Shown here piece by piece: positions 45,913-54,654 of a stretch of DNA of 64,000 nt. Positions within the stretch are counted from its first letter, which is position 1; each line of letters starts with the position of its first letter. This stretch comes from Hahella sp. CCB-MM4 (GTDB taxonomy: Bacteria; Pseudomonadota; Gammaproteobacteria; Pseudomonadales; Oleiphilaceae): the NCBI RefSeq assembly GCF_002260525.1, contig NZ_MRYI01000006.1, positions 1 to 64,000 of the forward strand. The letters run 5' to 3'. The translations under genes and the position numbers were made by a program. The notes below the pieces were generated by a model, which had not been told where the DNA came from, did not search any database, and saw nothing but the letters and a program-made list of their open reading frames with translations.

Positions 45913-46473
45913 TCACCCCCACTTCGAGGGCGGTGGTTCATACGCTTCCAGAGACTGGAGCAGCGTCAGCGGATTGTCTTCAACGATCAACATGTCCTTG
46001 TAACTCTGGCGTACAAAGGATTCACTCACCATGTGCTGGATGAAATCGATCAACTTATTGTAGTAGCCGTTCACATTCAGAAAGGCACAGGGCTTTTGAT
46101 GATATCCGAGCATTGCCCAGGTCCAGGCTTCAAATATTTCTTCCATTGTCCCAGCCCCACCCGGCATGGCAACAAATGCATCAGCCAGAGAGGACATCAT
46201 TGCCTTTCGCTCATGCATGTCTTTCACCACATGGAGTTGAGTCAGGCCAGTGTGAACAATTTCCCTATCTTTGAGAGCAGTAGGAATCACTCCGGTTACT
46301 CGCCCTCCTGCAGCCAGCACCGCATCAGCCACAGTCCCCATCAACCCCACATGACCGCCACCAAACACGAGCTCCATGTCACGTTCCGCTAATAATGTTC
46401 CCAATCTGACTGCCTGCTCAGCGTATACAGGAAGCCTGCCATGGCCGGAGCCGCAAAATACCGCTACTTTCAT
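45913..46473 (-). CDS. LOG-family nucleoside-5'-monophosphate phosphoribohydrolase (TIGR00730)
   Basis: The 186-residue Rossmann-fold protein has the two LOG signatures: GGGHVGLMG near residue 38 and AMPGGAGTMEEIFEAW near residue 103, with the catalytic Arg in MHERKAMM. These enzymes release the base from AMP or from cytokinin nucleotides. Beside adenine deaminase and a BMP protein, AMP to adenine is the plausible local reaction. It is 65 bp downstream of the deaminase gene at 46539 on the same strand. Confidence 0.88.
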   Translation of the reverse strand: MKVAVFCGSGHGRLPVYAEQAVRLGTLLAERDMELVFGGGHVGLMGTVADAVLAAGGRVTGVIPTALKDREIVHTGLTQLHVVKDMHERKAMMSSLADAFVAMPGGAGTMEEIFEAWTWAMLGYHQKPCAFLNVNGYYNKLIDFIQHMVSESFVRQSYKDMLIVEDNPLTLLQSLEAYEPPPSKWG

Positions 46474-46538
46474 TCTGTGTTTTTCTCACTCCTGCATTCG
46501 TGATCTTTTCAATCTGCGGAATCTGCCAGGATCCATTC

Positions 46539-47129
46539 CTAGTTCAACGGAATATCCTGCTGGTCTTTCCGCTGCTGATAATTATCGGACATCACGCCAT
46601 ATTGGGATTTCAACTTTGCCAGCCTGTCCAGCCAATGAGTCCGCTGTTCTTCACTGCCCTGTTGAATCATGTCGAGCAGATAGTGAGCGGTCCAGTAATG
46701 GTTCTGACGGCAGTAATGTCCGTCCTTGCAATCGAAAACCTCTTCAAGGATTTTCAGATCATGGGGAATATTGAAGCTGTCACGGGAATCAAAATAACTA
46801 AAGACGTAGTAAAAGTTATCGAACCCACTCCAGGTGATGGCAGACAGGCACAGAGAACACGGCTCGTGGGTGGAAAGAAACAGGCAGTCTTTTGGATCAG
46901 GACGCTCTTCAGCGGGCATCGCCCAAAACTGGTTAAGACAGGAAATTTCGCCGTGGAACAGAGGATTTTGGGTTTCCTGATTGGTGGCAGCCAGCACCAG
47001 AGAATAATCGGATTTACGCAGAATGGCGGCGCCGAATACCTTATTGCCCGCCTCGGTCCCGGCCTTGGTCAGAGGAAGAATATCCTTCTCCATGACCTCC
47101 AATAATCTGTCGGTAAGCTTATCGCTCAT
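46539..47129 (-). CDS. Zinc nucleoside/base deaminase (CDA-like fold)
   Basis: The 196-residue protein keeps the deaminase zinc motifs HGEISCLNQF (His plus catalytic Glu) and HEPCSLCLSAITWSG (PCxxC). It opens with an N-terminal helix and VFGAAILRKSDYSLVLAATNQ. The fold covers guanine, cytosine and tRNA-adenosine deaminases; the C-terminal 70 residues are extra and I cannot place the substrate. The purine neighbours suggest a base such as guanine. It is first in the run LOG, BMP, adenine deaminase on the minus strand. Confidence 0.85.
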   Translation of the reverse strand: MSDKLTDRLLEVMEKDILPLTKAGTEAGNKVFGAAILRKSDYSLVLAATNQETQNPLFHGEISCLNQFWAMPAEERPDPKDCLFLSTHEPCSLCLSAITWSGFDNFYYVFSYFDSRDSFNIPHDLKILEEVFDCKDGHYCRQNHYWTAHYLLDMIQQGSEEQRTHWLDRLAKLKSQYGVMSDNYQQRKDQQDIPLN

Positions 47130-47256
47130 TCTCTACTCCTCTCACCATGGGGGTGTCTGATGATTATCCCGAAAACGCCGGACACACCCAAAGGTATGAA
47201 CTCCGGCATTCTTAACAGGGAGAGAAGGTTACAACGAACAGAGATAAGAGCAAAGA

Positions 47257-48051
47257 CTAAAAAGCCCGGCGGCGTCCCCGCCCCATCAGCCCAACGATCA
47301 TGGACTGGATCACTAGCAGAAAAATCACAAAGATCAGGATACTGTAAAAAATGGCTGGGTTTTCGTTTTTGAAGGTGATCAGCTTATAAAACCATCTGTA
47401 GATAAAGGGAACATATTCATCTCCCCCATAGGAATTCATCTGGCTGGCATTGCGTCCTGACCGGTCCCTGCCTGAATCCCCATAATTCAGGGCCCGCCTC
47501 TGATATTGCTCCCGCTCCAGAAGGTCTGCCCCCACTAACCCGCGGATTTCATCCAGCTGAGCGCCGATCGTACTTCTGATGCTTTTTCCAATACCCCGCA
47601 CATCGCTTTGCAGGCTGCCCCACTTCTGAGCGATAGCCTCGCTGTCCATCACATCACTGACACTCAGGTTACCTGAAGCTCCCCATACCTGATCTTCCCA
47701 CAGATCATTTTCAGGAAATGCGCCGCCTCCGGAAATGTTACCGTATCCGTCATATCCGGCTCCCCGGCTTCCCCAGCCCGACTCGGAGCGGATGTCGACA
47801 AATGAGGAATTATCCCAGTATTCAACATCGTCGTACTGGGCGCTCAGATCTGACAGGGATTCGTCTTCAAACACTTCTCCGGGAACCAGATATTCCACAT
47901 TACCGGCGAAATCTGCATCAGACAAAGAACGGGACGAGTCCCCCTTAGCTATATGACCAGCTAAACCGGGAGCCATTTCAATAGCATATGGGACTCCACT
48001 GAATGCGAGGAGTGCCAAAACAATAATGATGTGTTGATATATATATTTCAT
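47257..48051 (-). CDS. Exported protein with C-terminal membrane anchor, unknown
   Basis: The 264-residue protein has a signal peptide ending VPYAIEM (~residue 25). A long acidic, Gly/Ser/Asp-rich low-complexity stretch follows (30-130), then an amphipathic segment (KWGSLQSDVRGIGKSIRSTIGAQLDEIRGLVG) and a C-terminal helix (about 233-252, FYSILIFVIFLLVIQSMIVGLMG) with the basic end GRGRRRAF. The layout of signal, exported body, hydrophobic helix and basic tail resembles sorting-signal proteins, yet no LPxTG-like or PEP-CTERM motif precedes the helix. I do not recognise the family. Confidence 0.55.
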   Translation of the reverse strand: MKYIYQHIIIVLALLAFSGVPYAIEMAPGLAGHIAKGDSSRSLSDADFAGNVEYLVPGEVFEDESLSDLSAQYDDVEYWDNSSFVDIRSESGWGSRGAGYDGYGNISGGGAFPENDLWEDQVWGASGNLSVSDVMDSEAIAQKWGSLQSDVRGIGKSIRSTIGAQLDEIRGLVGADLLEREQYQRRALNYGDSGRDRSGRNASQMNSYGGDEYVPFIYRWFYKLITFKNENPAIFYSILIFVIFLLVIQSMIVGLMGRGRRRAF

Positions 48052-48423
48052 ACTCTTTCGGACGATCCTGTTAAGTCCGACCCGCTACCAGCCTGGGCAA
48101 TGAATTCCTGATTTCAGCGACCCCAAGGTCATACAGGCTGGTGAAATTAAAATGCCTTCTGGCATTTTATCGGATTCTACGCTCTATAGTTAACCCTTCT
48201 GTCACAAAGACCGGGTTTATTCTGATTATCTGAAAATATACGACTCTCTAGCCTAATTGCCTGTTAGGCAAAATAAACGCCAGAAAACGATTCGCTTTGT
48301 ATTTCAAAAAGTTGATTTCTTCGGAGGAATCAAATTGTAAAAATATTCGACAGATTTGAGGTCATTGATGGTCCTTTATCAGTAGGTTGAAACAGGGCAC
48401 GAATAAGCACTCAGGAGAGTAGC
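48052..48423. other. 372-bp gap after the mrp operon
   Basis: No gene seen. It holds a bidirectional hairpin (AAAATGCC 48149-48156, GGCATTTT 48161-48168) and an inverted repeat GCCTAA/TTAGGC (48251-48269). The promoter of the exported protein gene at 48051 must lie here. GGAGGAATC on the plus strand near 48321 has no open frame of note after it. Confidence 0.45.
48149..48168. terminator. Short bidirectional hairpin downstream of mrpG
   Basis: AAAATGCC and GGCATTTT form a perfect 8-bp stem with loop TTCT, with A and T ends that could stop transcription in either direction. It is about 255 bp past the mrpG stop. Confidence 0.5.
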
Positions 48424-48795
48424 TTATTCATCATTTTCCTTGGGAGATACTCGCTCACGCGCTTTCGAGGCCAGCTCTTTTCCTCTGGTCCCCCTGACAA
48501 AGCCAATATCATAGTGAAGCGCTGTTTTCGCCAGCATATGGGCGGTTACCGGCGCAGTAATAAACAGAAACAGTGTGATCAGCAACTCATGAACACTAAG
48601 CTCTGCCTCAGCAAGGCTAATCAGGGCAATGGATGCGACAAGAAGGCATCCCATTCCCAGAGTAGTTGCTTTAGTCGGGGCATGCAGACGGGTATAAAAA
48701 TCCGGTAGCCGAACCAGGCCAATGGATCCGATGAGCGCAAAGCCTGCACCAGCGACAATCAGAATGGAAACGAGCAGCTCTACCAAAAAACTCAT
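48424..48795 (-). CDS. mrpG: Mrp antiporter subunit G
   Basis: The 123-residue membrane protein has three helices (about 5-25, 38-58, 65-88) and the MnhG/PhaG pattern SIGLVRLPDFYTRLHAPTKATTLGMGCLL. The charged tail after residue 95 is cytoplasmic. It is the last subunit of the complex. Unlike the other junctions of the operon, which overlap, it is separated from mrpF by 117 bp filled by a small open frame whose stop overlaps this ATG. Confidence 0.92.
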   Translation of the reverse strand: MSFLVELLVSILIVAGAGFALIGSIGLVRLPDFYTRLHAPTKATTLGMGCLLVASIALISLAEAELSVHELLITLFLFITAPVTAHMLAKTALHYDIGFVRGTRGKELASKARERVSPKENDE

Positions 48796-48920
48796 GCGGT
48801 TGCTCCCTCACTCGCCATATGGCCACGGCCTATCAACTGCTCTTTATCTTTCAAGAGATCTTCACCTGCCATGTAGCCCTCATCGTCTAATCGACCCTTG
48901 GCAATAACCGTTCTATTCAA
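48792..48920 (-). CDS. Possible small ORF bridging mrpF and mrpG
   Basis: A 42-codon frame begins at a TTG inside the end of mrpF (8 nt overlap) and its TGA shares bases with the mrpG ATG. Internal ATG codons give 26- or 8-residue versions. The product is hydrophilic and charged (LDDEGYMAGEDLLKDKEQ) with no membrane helix, unlike any Mrp subunit. The exact fit between two coupled genes is suggestive, but no homologue comes to mind and chance is possible. Confidence 0.3.
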   Translation of the reverse strand: MNRTVIAKGRLDDEGYMAGEDLLKDKEQLIGRGHMASEGATA

Positions 48921-49182
48921 TGATGTCGCCTCTCAAAAGGTATTTGCACAAGGCAGCGGTGCCCACAAACCCCAGCATTGCGATCAACAGTGCTGCCTCA
49001 AAAAACAGGGATGACCTCAGGAATATGCCGAATAAGATAATCAGAGCGATGCTGTTCACATACATCGTATCCAGCGTCAGAATCCGATCTGGAAGATCGG
49101 GTCCCAGATACAGCCTCCAGAGATTGAGTAGCAGGGACAGACAGATCATCCCAACGGCAATCATGATGGCCCAGTTCAGCAT
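48913..49182 (-). CDS. mrpF: Mrp antiporter subunit F
   Basis: The 89-residue membrane protein has three helices and the MnhF pattern LWRLYLGPDLPDRILTLDTMYVNSIALIILFGI. It overlaps the end of mrpE by 7 nt, indicating coupled translation. It is a required small subunit of the hetero-oligomeric cation/proton antiporter. Confidence 0.92.
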   Translation of the reverse strand: MLNWAIMIAVGMICLSLLLNLWRLYLGPDLPDRILTLDTMYVNSIALIILFGIFLRSSLFFEAALLIAMLGFVGTAALCKYLLRGDIIE

Positions 49183-49679
49183 CCGAATACCTCTCTCAAT
49201 TTGCGCTCGTATCGCTCTTTGATCTGTTGGATCAGCGCTTCTTCATCTTCCATATGCAAGACATGGACATATAGCCATTTCCTGTCCTTGGTAACTTCTG
49301 CGCTAACTGTCCCCGGTGTCAGAGAAATCGTGCTTGCCAGTATAGTCAGCATCAACTCATTGTGGGTCTCGATCGGTACGGCCACAAACCCTGGCTTCAG
49401 GTTCTTCATTGGTCCCAGAATTCTGATCGCCACCTCGATATTGGCAACGACAATGTCATACATCACCATCAAAACATAACGGCATGCCAGTCCATAACGT
49501 TGTACACGCGGCTGCGGCGTATGCAGCCCGGCAACCACTAAAGGAATAAGAAAAGCGAGAATCCCTCCTAGCACAATGTGTCCGGGAGCGAGTGTATTGT
49601 TCAACCCCAACCACACCAGCAGCAGGAATATGCTGTGTAAGGGCATGGGGAAGAGCCTGAAGGAAGATTGCGCTTTCAT
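49176..49679 (-). CDS. mrpE: Mrp antiporter subunit E
   Basis: The 167-residue protein has N-terminal hydrophobic helices (about 15-55), then a cytoplasmic domain containing GFVAVPIETHNELMLTILASTISLTPGTVSAEV and LYVHVLHMEDEEALIQQIKERYERKLREVFG, the MnhE pattern. It overlaps mrpD by 4 nt and mrpF by 7 nt. Confidence 0.92.
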   Translation of the reverse strand: MKAQSSFRLFPMPLHSIFLLLVWLGLNNTLAPGHIVLGGILAFLIPLVVAGLHTPQPRVQRYGLACRYVLMVMYDIVVANIEVAIRILGPMKNLKPGFVAVPIETHNELMLTILASTISLTPGTVSAEVTKDRKWLYVHVLHMEDEEALIQQIKERYERKLREVFGC

Positions 49680-51190
49680 GGTTCATACCCTTCCGGCAGT
49701 AAAGCATATACCGACTGCGATCGATCGTGCAGTTGATCCGCCGCTGCCTGGGAATATTCCACCATCGGACCGCCGAATATCACCAGCAGGGGGGATGCGG
49801 CAAGTAACAGGTAAACCGCTGCCAGCTTAATGCCTGCAATCGGTTCGCCTGGCAAAGGATCACCATGGCACCGCCAGAATAGACTGGTTCCGGCTCGGGA
49901 AAGTGCGATCAACGCAGCCAGACCACTTAATAACAGCAACGGCCATATCCATCCAATCGTTGGCCAGGCCACAGTGGACTGCAGCAACATCAACTTGCCG
50001 ACAAAGCCGGACAACGGGGGTAATCCAACCACCGCCATCGCCGCGATGAAAAATGCGATACCCACCGCCACCGGCTGACGCATTCTTCTTGCGAGAACAA
50101 AACGGTCTTCCGCTTTACCTCTTTGCTCCCAGATCAGATCGGCCAGCAAAAACAGCGCCCCGGAAATCAACGTGGTATGCACCATATAATACAGAGCGGC
50201 TGCGGTAGCCTCAGGGGTCTGCAGCGCCACAGCAATCAGCAGAGTGCCGACAGAGACAACAACCAGATTAGCCGTCAGAATTCTCAGGCCTGGACTGGCA
50301 AGGGCTCCAATAGCGCCAACAACCAATGTCAGCAGAGCCAAAGGCCATAACCATGGTAGAGCGATATGAGCCAGCTCACCGGCGCCGGCACCGAAAATCA
50401 CCGTATGAACCCGTAGTATGCTGTAGATCCCCACTTTGGTCATGACAGCGAAGAGCGCCGCTACCGGCGCAGCAGCAGCGGAATAGGTGCGCGGCAACCA
50501 GAAATGAAGTGGCAGCATTGCCGCCTTGAGGCCGAACACCAGAAGCAATAGCATCCCTCCGGCCTTTGCCAATGCCCGCTCGGCAGCATCAAGCTGGGTG
50601 ATTTTGATGGCCATATCCGCAATATTCAGAGTGCCTGTTGTGCCGTAGAGCATACCCAATGCAAATAGAAACAGCGTTGAGCCAATCAGATTCAGTGTCA
50701 CATAGTGAAGTCCGGCACGGGTCTTGTGCTTACCGCCGCCATGAATCAAAAGTCCGTAGGAAGCAATCAATAACACTTCAAAAAACACAAACAGGTTAAA
50801 AATATCCCCGGTCAGAAAGGCTCCGTTAATTCCCATCAGTTGGAACATGAACAGAGGGTGAAAAAAGCGTCCTCCCTGATCATCCCCTCCACAGGCATAG
50901 AGCAACGCACCAAACGCCAATACAGCCGTCAGCGCGACCATCAGTGCAGCTAACCGGTCAGCGACCAGCACAATTCCGAACGGAGGCTGCCAGTCACCCA
51001 GTACATATAACATGGTCCCCGACACCTGGCTCTTCATCATCAACAAAACAGCCACAACCACCACAGCACCACATGCGGCCAGTCCAAACAGCCTTTGTTT
51101 CTGAATAGAGTTCTGGACGGGCGGCAGCAATAACAGCACCCCCGCCAGCATTGGCAGGATGATGGGGAGTATTGGCAGATGCTCGATCAA
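49676..51190 (-). CDS. mrpD: Mrp antiporter subunit D
   Basis: The 504-residue, about 14-helix proton-channel subunit is related to NuoM/N of complex I. Features visible: LMGINGAFLTGDIFNLFVFFEVLLIASYGLLIHGGG with the conserved membrane Glu, a later lysine helix (LLVFGLKAAMLPLHFWLPRTYSAAAAPVAAL), and GLPPLSGFVGKLMLL. The start overlaps the mrpC stop by 4 nt (ATGA). With subunit A it forms the ion-translocating core. Confidence 0.95.
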   Translation of the reverse strand: MIEHLPILPIILPMLAGVLLLLPPVQNSIQKQRLFGLAACGAVVVVAVLLMMKSQVSGTMLYVLGDWQPPFGIVLVADRLAALMVALTAVLAFGALLYACGGDDQGGRFFHPLFMFQLMGINGAFLTGDIFNLFVFFEVLLIASYGLLIHGGGKHKTRAGLHYVTLNLIGSTLFLFALGMLYGTTGTLNIADMAIKITQLDAAERALAKAGGMLLLLVFGLKAAMLPLHFWLPRTYSAAAAPVAALFAVMTKVGIYSILRVHTVIFGAGAGELAHIALPWLWPLALLTLVVGAIGALASPGLRILTANLVVVSVGTLLIAVALQTPEATAAALYYMVHTTLISGALFLLADLIWEQRGKAEDRFVLARRMRQPVAVGIAFFIAAMAVVGLPPLSGFVGKLMLLQSTVAWPTIGWIWPLLLLSGLAALIALSRAGTSLFWRCHGDPLPGEPIAGIKLAAVYLLLAASPLLVIFGGPMVEYSQAAADQLHDRSQSVYALLPEGYEP

Positions 51191-51552
51191 GATTTATACC
51201 CCCGATGCCGGTGTAAAGCGGATTCCTCAGAGGGAATGCGACCATCAACATGGTCGTTACCCAGGTCCGCCCGACCGCGCATAGCGAGAATCACCACGAA
51301 TGCGGTCATCGCAAATCCGATCACAATGGCGGTCAGCACCAGCGCCTGTGGCAACGGATCAGTATAGTCACCGGTACTGTTGAGCACGGCTGCCGCTGCC
51401 AGTTTGAGACGGCCACTGGAGAATAGAAACAGGTTGACCGCATAGGATAGCAGCGTGATGCCGATCACCACGGAAAAGGTTCTTCCCCGTAACGTCAGAA
51501 AGACACCGCAGGCGGTCAGCAGCCCGACACAAAATGCATAAACAGCTTCCAT
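51187..51552 (-). CDS. mrpC: Mrp antiporter subunit C
   Basis: A 121-residue, three-helix subunit homologous to NuoK, with GITLLSYAVNLFLFSSGRL and ALVLTAIVIGFAMTAFVVILAMRGRADLGNDHVDG. It lies 29 bp after the mrpA stop and overlaps mrpD by 4 nt. Confidence 0.94.
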   Translation of the reverse strand: MEAVYAFCVGLLTACGVFLTLRGRTFSVVIGITLLSYAVNLFLFSSGRLKLAAAAVLNSTGDYTDPLPQALVLTAIVIGFAMTAFVVILAMRGRADLGNDHVDGRIPSEESALHRHRGYKS

Positions 51553-51581
51553 AATCTTAATTCGCTCGACGTTATCCGGGA

Positions 51582-54374
51582 TTAGTGTTGCTCTGAAGGT
51601 ATCCGTTCACTGGTGGTCAGTTGTCCAAGATTCGCCAATATCAGCATCGTGGCACCAACGACCGTCAGGTATACCCCCAAATCAAATAAAATGGCGCTGG
51701 CCAGCTCAAAGTCACCGACTATCGGGAGATGAAAATGATCAAACCATGAAGTCAGGAACGGCCGGTCAAACATCCAGCTCCCTCCCCCGGTGAGTCCGGC
51801 AATCAGGATGCCACCCGCAATCATCCACTGGTAGCTCATGGTTATTCTGGGCTTCACCCATTCCACCCCGTTGGCGATGTACTGTTGAATGATCGCCACC
51901 GATGTGATCAGCCCGGCAATAAACCCTCCCCCCGGCGCATTATGCCCGCGCAGGAATATATAGGCCGACACCAGCAGCGCCAACGGCAGTAAACTCTGAG
52001 AAATGACAGACAAAATCAACGGTCGCCGGTCCAGACTCCAGGTACGCCCCGTTTCGTCACTGGACGGCATATACAACCGCATGGCAGCAATTAACTTGAA
52101 AATGCCCAACGCGGCTATGCCCAACACGGTTATCTCGCCCAAGGTATCGAAGCCGCGGAAGTCCACCAGGATGACGTTTACCACATTGTCGCCACCACCG
52201 CCGGTCTTGCTGTTTTCCAGGTAGTAATTAGAAATGGTGTCAGGCGCGCGTGTCATGATGGCGAAGTTAATGGTTCCCACGACACCACCGATCAGCAATG
52301 CGATAGCAATATCCCGGGTAATTCGTTTCGGGCTGGATTCCTTCGGCAGTTTCTGGGGCAGGAAAAACAGAGCCAGCAACAGCAGGATGATAGTGACGAT
52401 TTCAACCGCCAGCTGAGTCAATGCCAGATCCGGGGCAGAGAAATAAGCAAAGGCGATGGCCACCACCAGTCCCACGACGGACAACATCAGCAATGCCATC
52501 AACCTGTCACGGTGCCAGATAACCGTGGCCACCGCTCCCATGGATAACAGCACAGCACCGGTCAGTACCACACCATTGAGCTCCAGCAGTTGTCTGGCTC
52601 CCTCGGTGTGCTTGAGGTCCAGCAATGGTCCGGCCATAAAGATCAATGCCATCACCATCATGATGACGATGTAACGCTGTAGGGAGCTGTTATCGATGTA
52701 TTCGATAAACTGCGCGCATCGATTCACTAACCGCTGCACCCAGCGTTCAAAAATAAACTTGGCATCCTGATCCTCAAACTGGGCCTGGAACTGAAACAGA
52801 TGGCGCCGGTTATAGTAGACAATCAGCCCTCCGGCCATGGCCAGACAGCTCATTAGCAGAGGCAGATTGACCCCATGCCAGATGGCAAGACTATACTCCG
52901 GCAGTTCGCCGTTAAGCACAGCGGAAGAAGCCGCCGCCAGGATGCCGGATACAATATAGGTGGGAAAAATCCCGACCAGCAGACAGAGGCCTACCAGAAT
53001 CTCCACCGGTATTTTCACATATCGTGGAGGCTCCTTTGGCGTCTTGGGCAGATCGATCGGCTCACCATTAAAGAACACGTCATGAATAAAACGCAGCGAG
53101 TAGGCAACGGAGAATACTCCACCAATCGTTGCCAACACCGGGATCATCCATGACAGGGAGCCCAGAGTGTCCTGGTCAAGTGTTTCAGCGAAGAACATTT
53201 CCTTGGATAGAAATCCATTCAGCAACGGCACACCCGCCATGGACAATGCTGCGACCATTGCCAGGGCTGCCGTATGGGGCATGTATTTCCATAGGCCATT
53301 TAACTTGCGCATGTCCCTGGAGCCGGACTCATGGTCGATAATGCCGGCGGCCATGAACAGAGAAGCCTTAAAGGTTGCGTGGTTGATGATATGAAAGACT
53401 GCGGCCACCGCCGCCAATTGAGTATTCATACCAAACAACAGCGTAATCAACCCCAGGTGACTGATCGTTGAATAAGCCAGCAATCCTTTCAGGTCATGTT
53501 TGAACAACGCCATGTAGGCCCCGAATAGCAAGGTGGCGAGGCCCGTCATACTCACCACGATAAACCACAGCTCTGTTCCGGAGAGCACCGGATAGAACCT
53601 GGCCATCAGGAAAATGCCGGCCTTAACCATCGTGGCCGAGTGCAGATAAGCACTGACAGGTGTGGGGGCGGCCATGGCATGAGGCAACCAGAACTGGAAG
53701 GGAAACTGGGCAGACTTGGTAAAAGCGCCCAACAACACCAGAAACAGAACAAACGGATAAGCCTGATGGTCTCTTAACAGGTCTCCGCTGTTGAGAATAT
53801 CATCCAGGTTATAGCTGCCGACCAGATGCCCCATCAACAGCAGACCGGCAAGAAGTGCCAGCCCCCCTGCCCCGGTCACCGTGAGAGCCATTCTGGCGCC
53901 TTTTCTGGCATCAGACTTGTGGGACCAGAAGCTGATCAGCAAAAATGAGCTGATACTGGTGAGTTCCCAGAACATCCACAGTTGGATGACATTGTTGGAT
54001 AGCACAATCCCCAACATGGCGGTCATGAACAGGATGAGGTAGGCATAGAAACGCCCAATGGAATCATTGGAGGACAGGTAATATCTGGCATAAAGAATCA
54101 CCAGCAACCCGATTCCCAATATCAGTCCGCAAAATAAGAGACTCAGGCCATCCATCCTGAAGGCGATATCCAATCCCAGAGAGGAAAGCCACTTGGCGTG
54201 GTATTGAATGGTTTCACCCTGCAATACGGAGGGAGCAGTCAGCAGCGCCAACACCATGGATACGGAAGGAAGGACCGCAACGGAAAAAGCACAGACATTT
54301 CGGCCAAAGCGGGAAGTCAACAAAGGGACCAGCGTACCCAACAAGGGTAACAACGGAATCCATATAAGACTCAT
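51582..54374 (-). CDS. mrpA: Mrp antiporter fused subunit A/B
   Basis: The 930-residue polytopic protein has a NuoL-like part (1-~510) with [20 protein letters not shown] and [31 protein letters not shown]. An MbhE/DUF4040-like segment follows (~610-700). The C-terminal MnhB domain is [40 protein letters not shown]. Fusion of A and B gives the six-gene group-2 Mrp layout that follows (C, D, E, F, G). The complex exports Na+ or K+ against H+ for salt and alkali tolerance, consistent with a marine habitat. Confidence 0.95.
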   Translation of the reverse strand: MSLIWIPLLPLLGTLVPLLTSRFGRNVCAFSVAVLPSVSMVLALLTAPSVLQGETIQYHAKWLSSLGLDIAFRMDGLSLLFCGLILGIGLLVILYARYYLSSNDSIGRFYAYLILFMTAMLGIVLSNNVIQLWMFWELTSISSFLLISFWSHKSDARKGARMALTVTGAGGLALLAGLLLMGHLVGSYNLDDILNSGDLLRDHQAYPFVLFLVLLGAFTKSAQFPFQFWLPHAMAAPTPVSAYLHSATMVKAGIFLMARFYPVLSGTELWFIVVSMTGLATLLFGAYMALFKHDLKGLLAYSTISHLGLITLLFGMNTQLAAVAAVFHIINHATFKASLFMAAGIIDHESGSRDMRKLNGLWKYMPHTAALAMVAALSMAGVPLLNGFLSKEMFFAETLDQDTLGSLSWMIPVLATIGGVFSVAYSLRFIHDVFFNGEPIDLPKTPKEPPRYVKIPVEILVGLCLLVGIFPTYIVSGILAAASSAVLNGELPEYSLAIWHGVNLPLLMSCLAMAGGLIVYYNRRHLFQFQAQFEDQDAKFIFERWVQRLVNRCAQFIEYIDNSSLQRYIVIMMVMALIFMAGPLLDLKHTEGARQLLELNGVVLTGAVLLSMGAVATVIWHRDRLMALLMLSVVGLVVAIAFAYFSAPDLALTQLAVEIVTIILLLLALFFLPQKLPKESSPKRITRDIAIALLIGGVVGTINFAIMTRAPDTISNYYLENSKTGGGGDNVVNVILVDFRGFDTLGEITVLGIAALGIFKLIAAMRLYMPSSDETGRTWSLDRRPLILSVISQSLLPLALLVSAYIFLRGHNAPGGGFIAGLITSVAIIQQYIANGVEWVKPRITMSYQWMIAGGILIAGLTGGGSWMFDRPFLTSWFDHFHLPIVGDFELASAILFDLGVYLTVVGATMLILANLGQLTTSERIPSEQH

Positions 54375-54554
54375 TAAGGGTAACGCTCCTGTTTACGACG
54401 TTTTACTCCTCAGTGCCTGGCCGGCGATCCGCCAACAACGACAGTGAACAGATTTTTCTGTTTATCTTCTTGGTTTTCGGGGATTTAAACACAGAGAAAC
54501 TGACAAAATTATCCCGTCAGTTCAAGCTTTTTAGAGAATATTAATTTTCTTTTA

Positions 54555-54646
54555 TCTCTTGGGACAGTGCTCGTTTGTCTCTTGTGATAGTGCCCGCTTG
54601 TCTCTTGAGATAGTGCCCGCTTGTCTCTCGTGATAGCGCTCGCTCC
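54555..54646. repeat. 23-bp tandem repeat, four copies, upstream of mrpA
   Basis: Units start at 54555, 54578, 54601 and 54624; each begins TCTCTTGTGATAGTG or a close variant. The array ends 9 bp from the diguanylate cyclase stop and lies about 180 bp upstream of mrpA, in its 5' region. Confidence 0.9.
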
Positions 54647-54654
54647 CCCCACGA

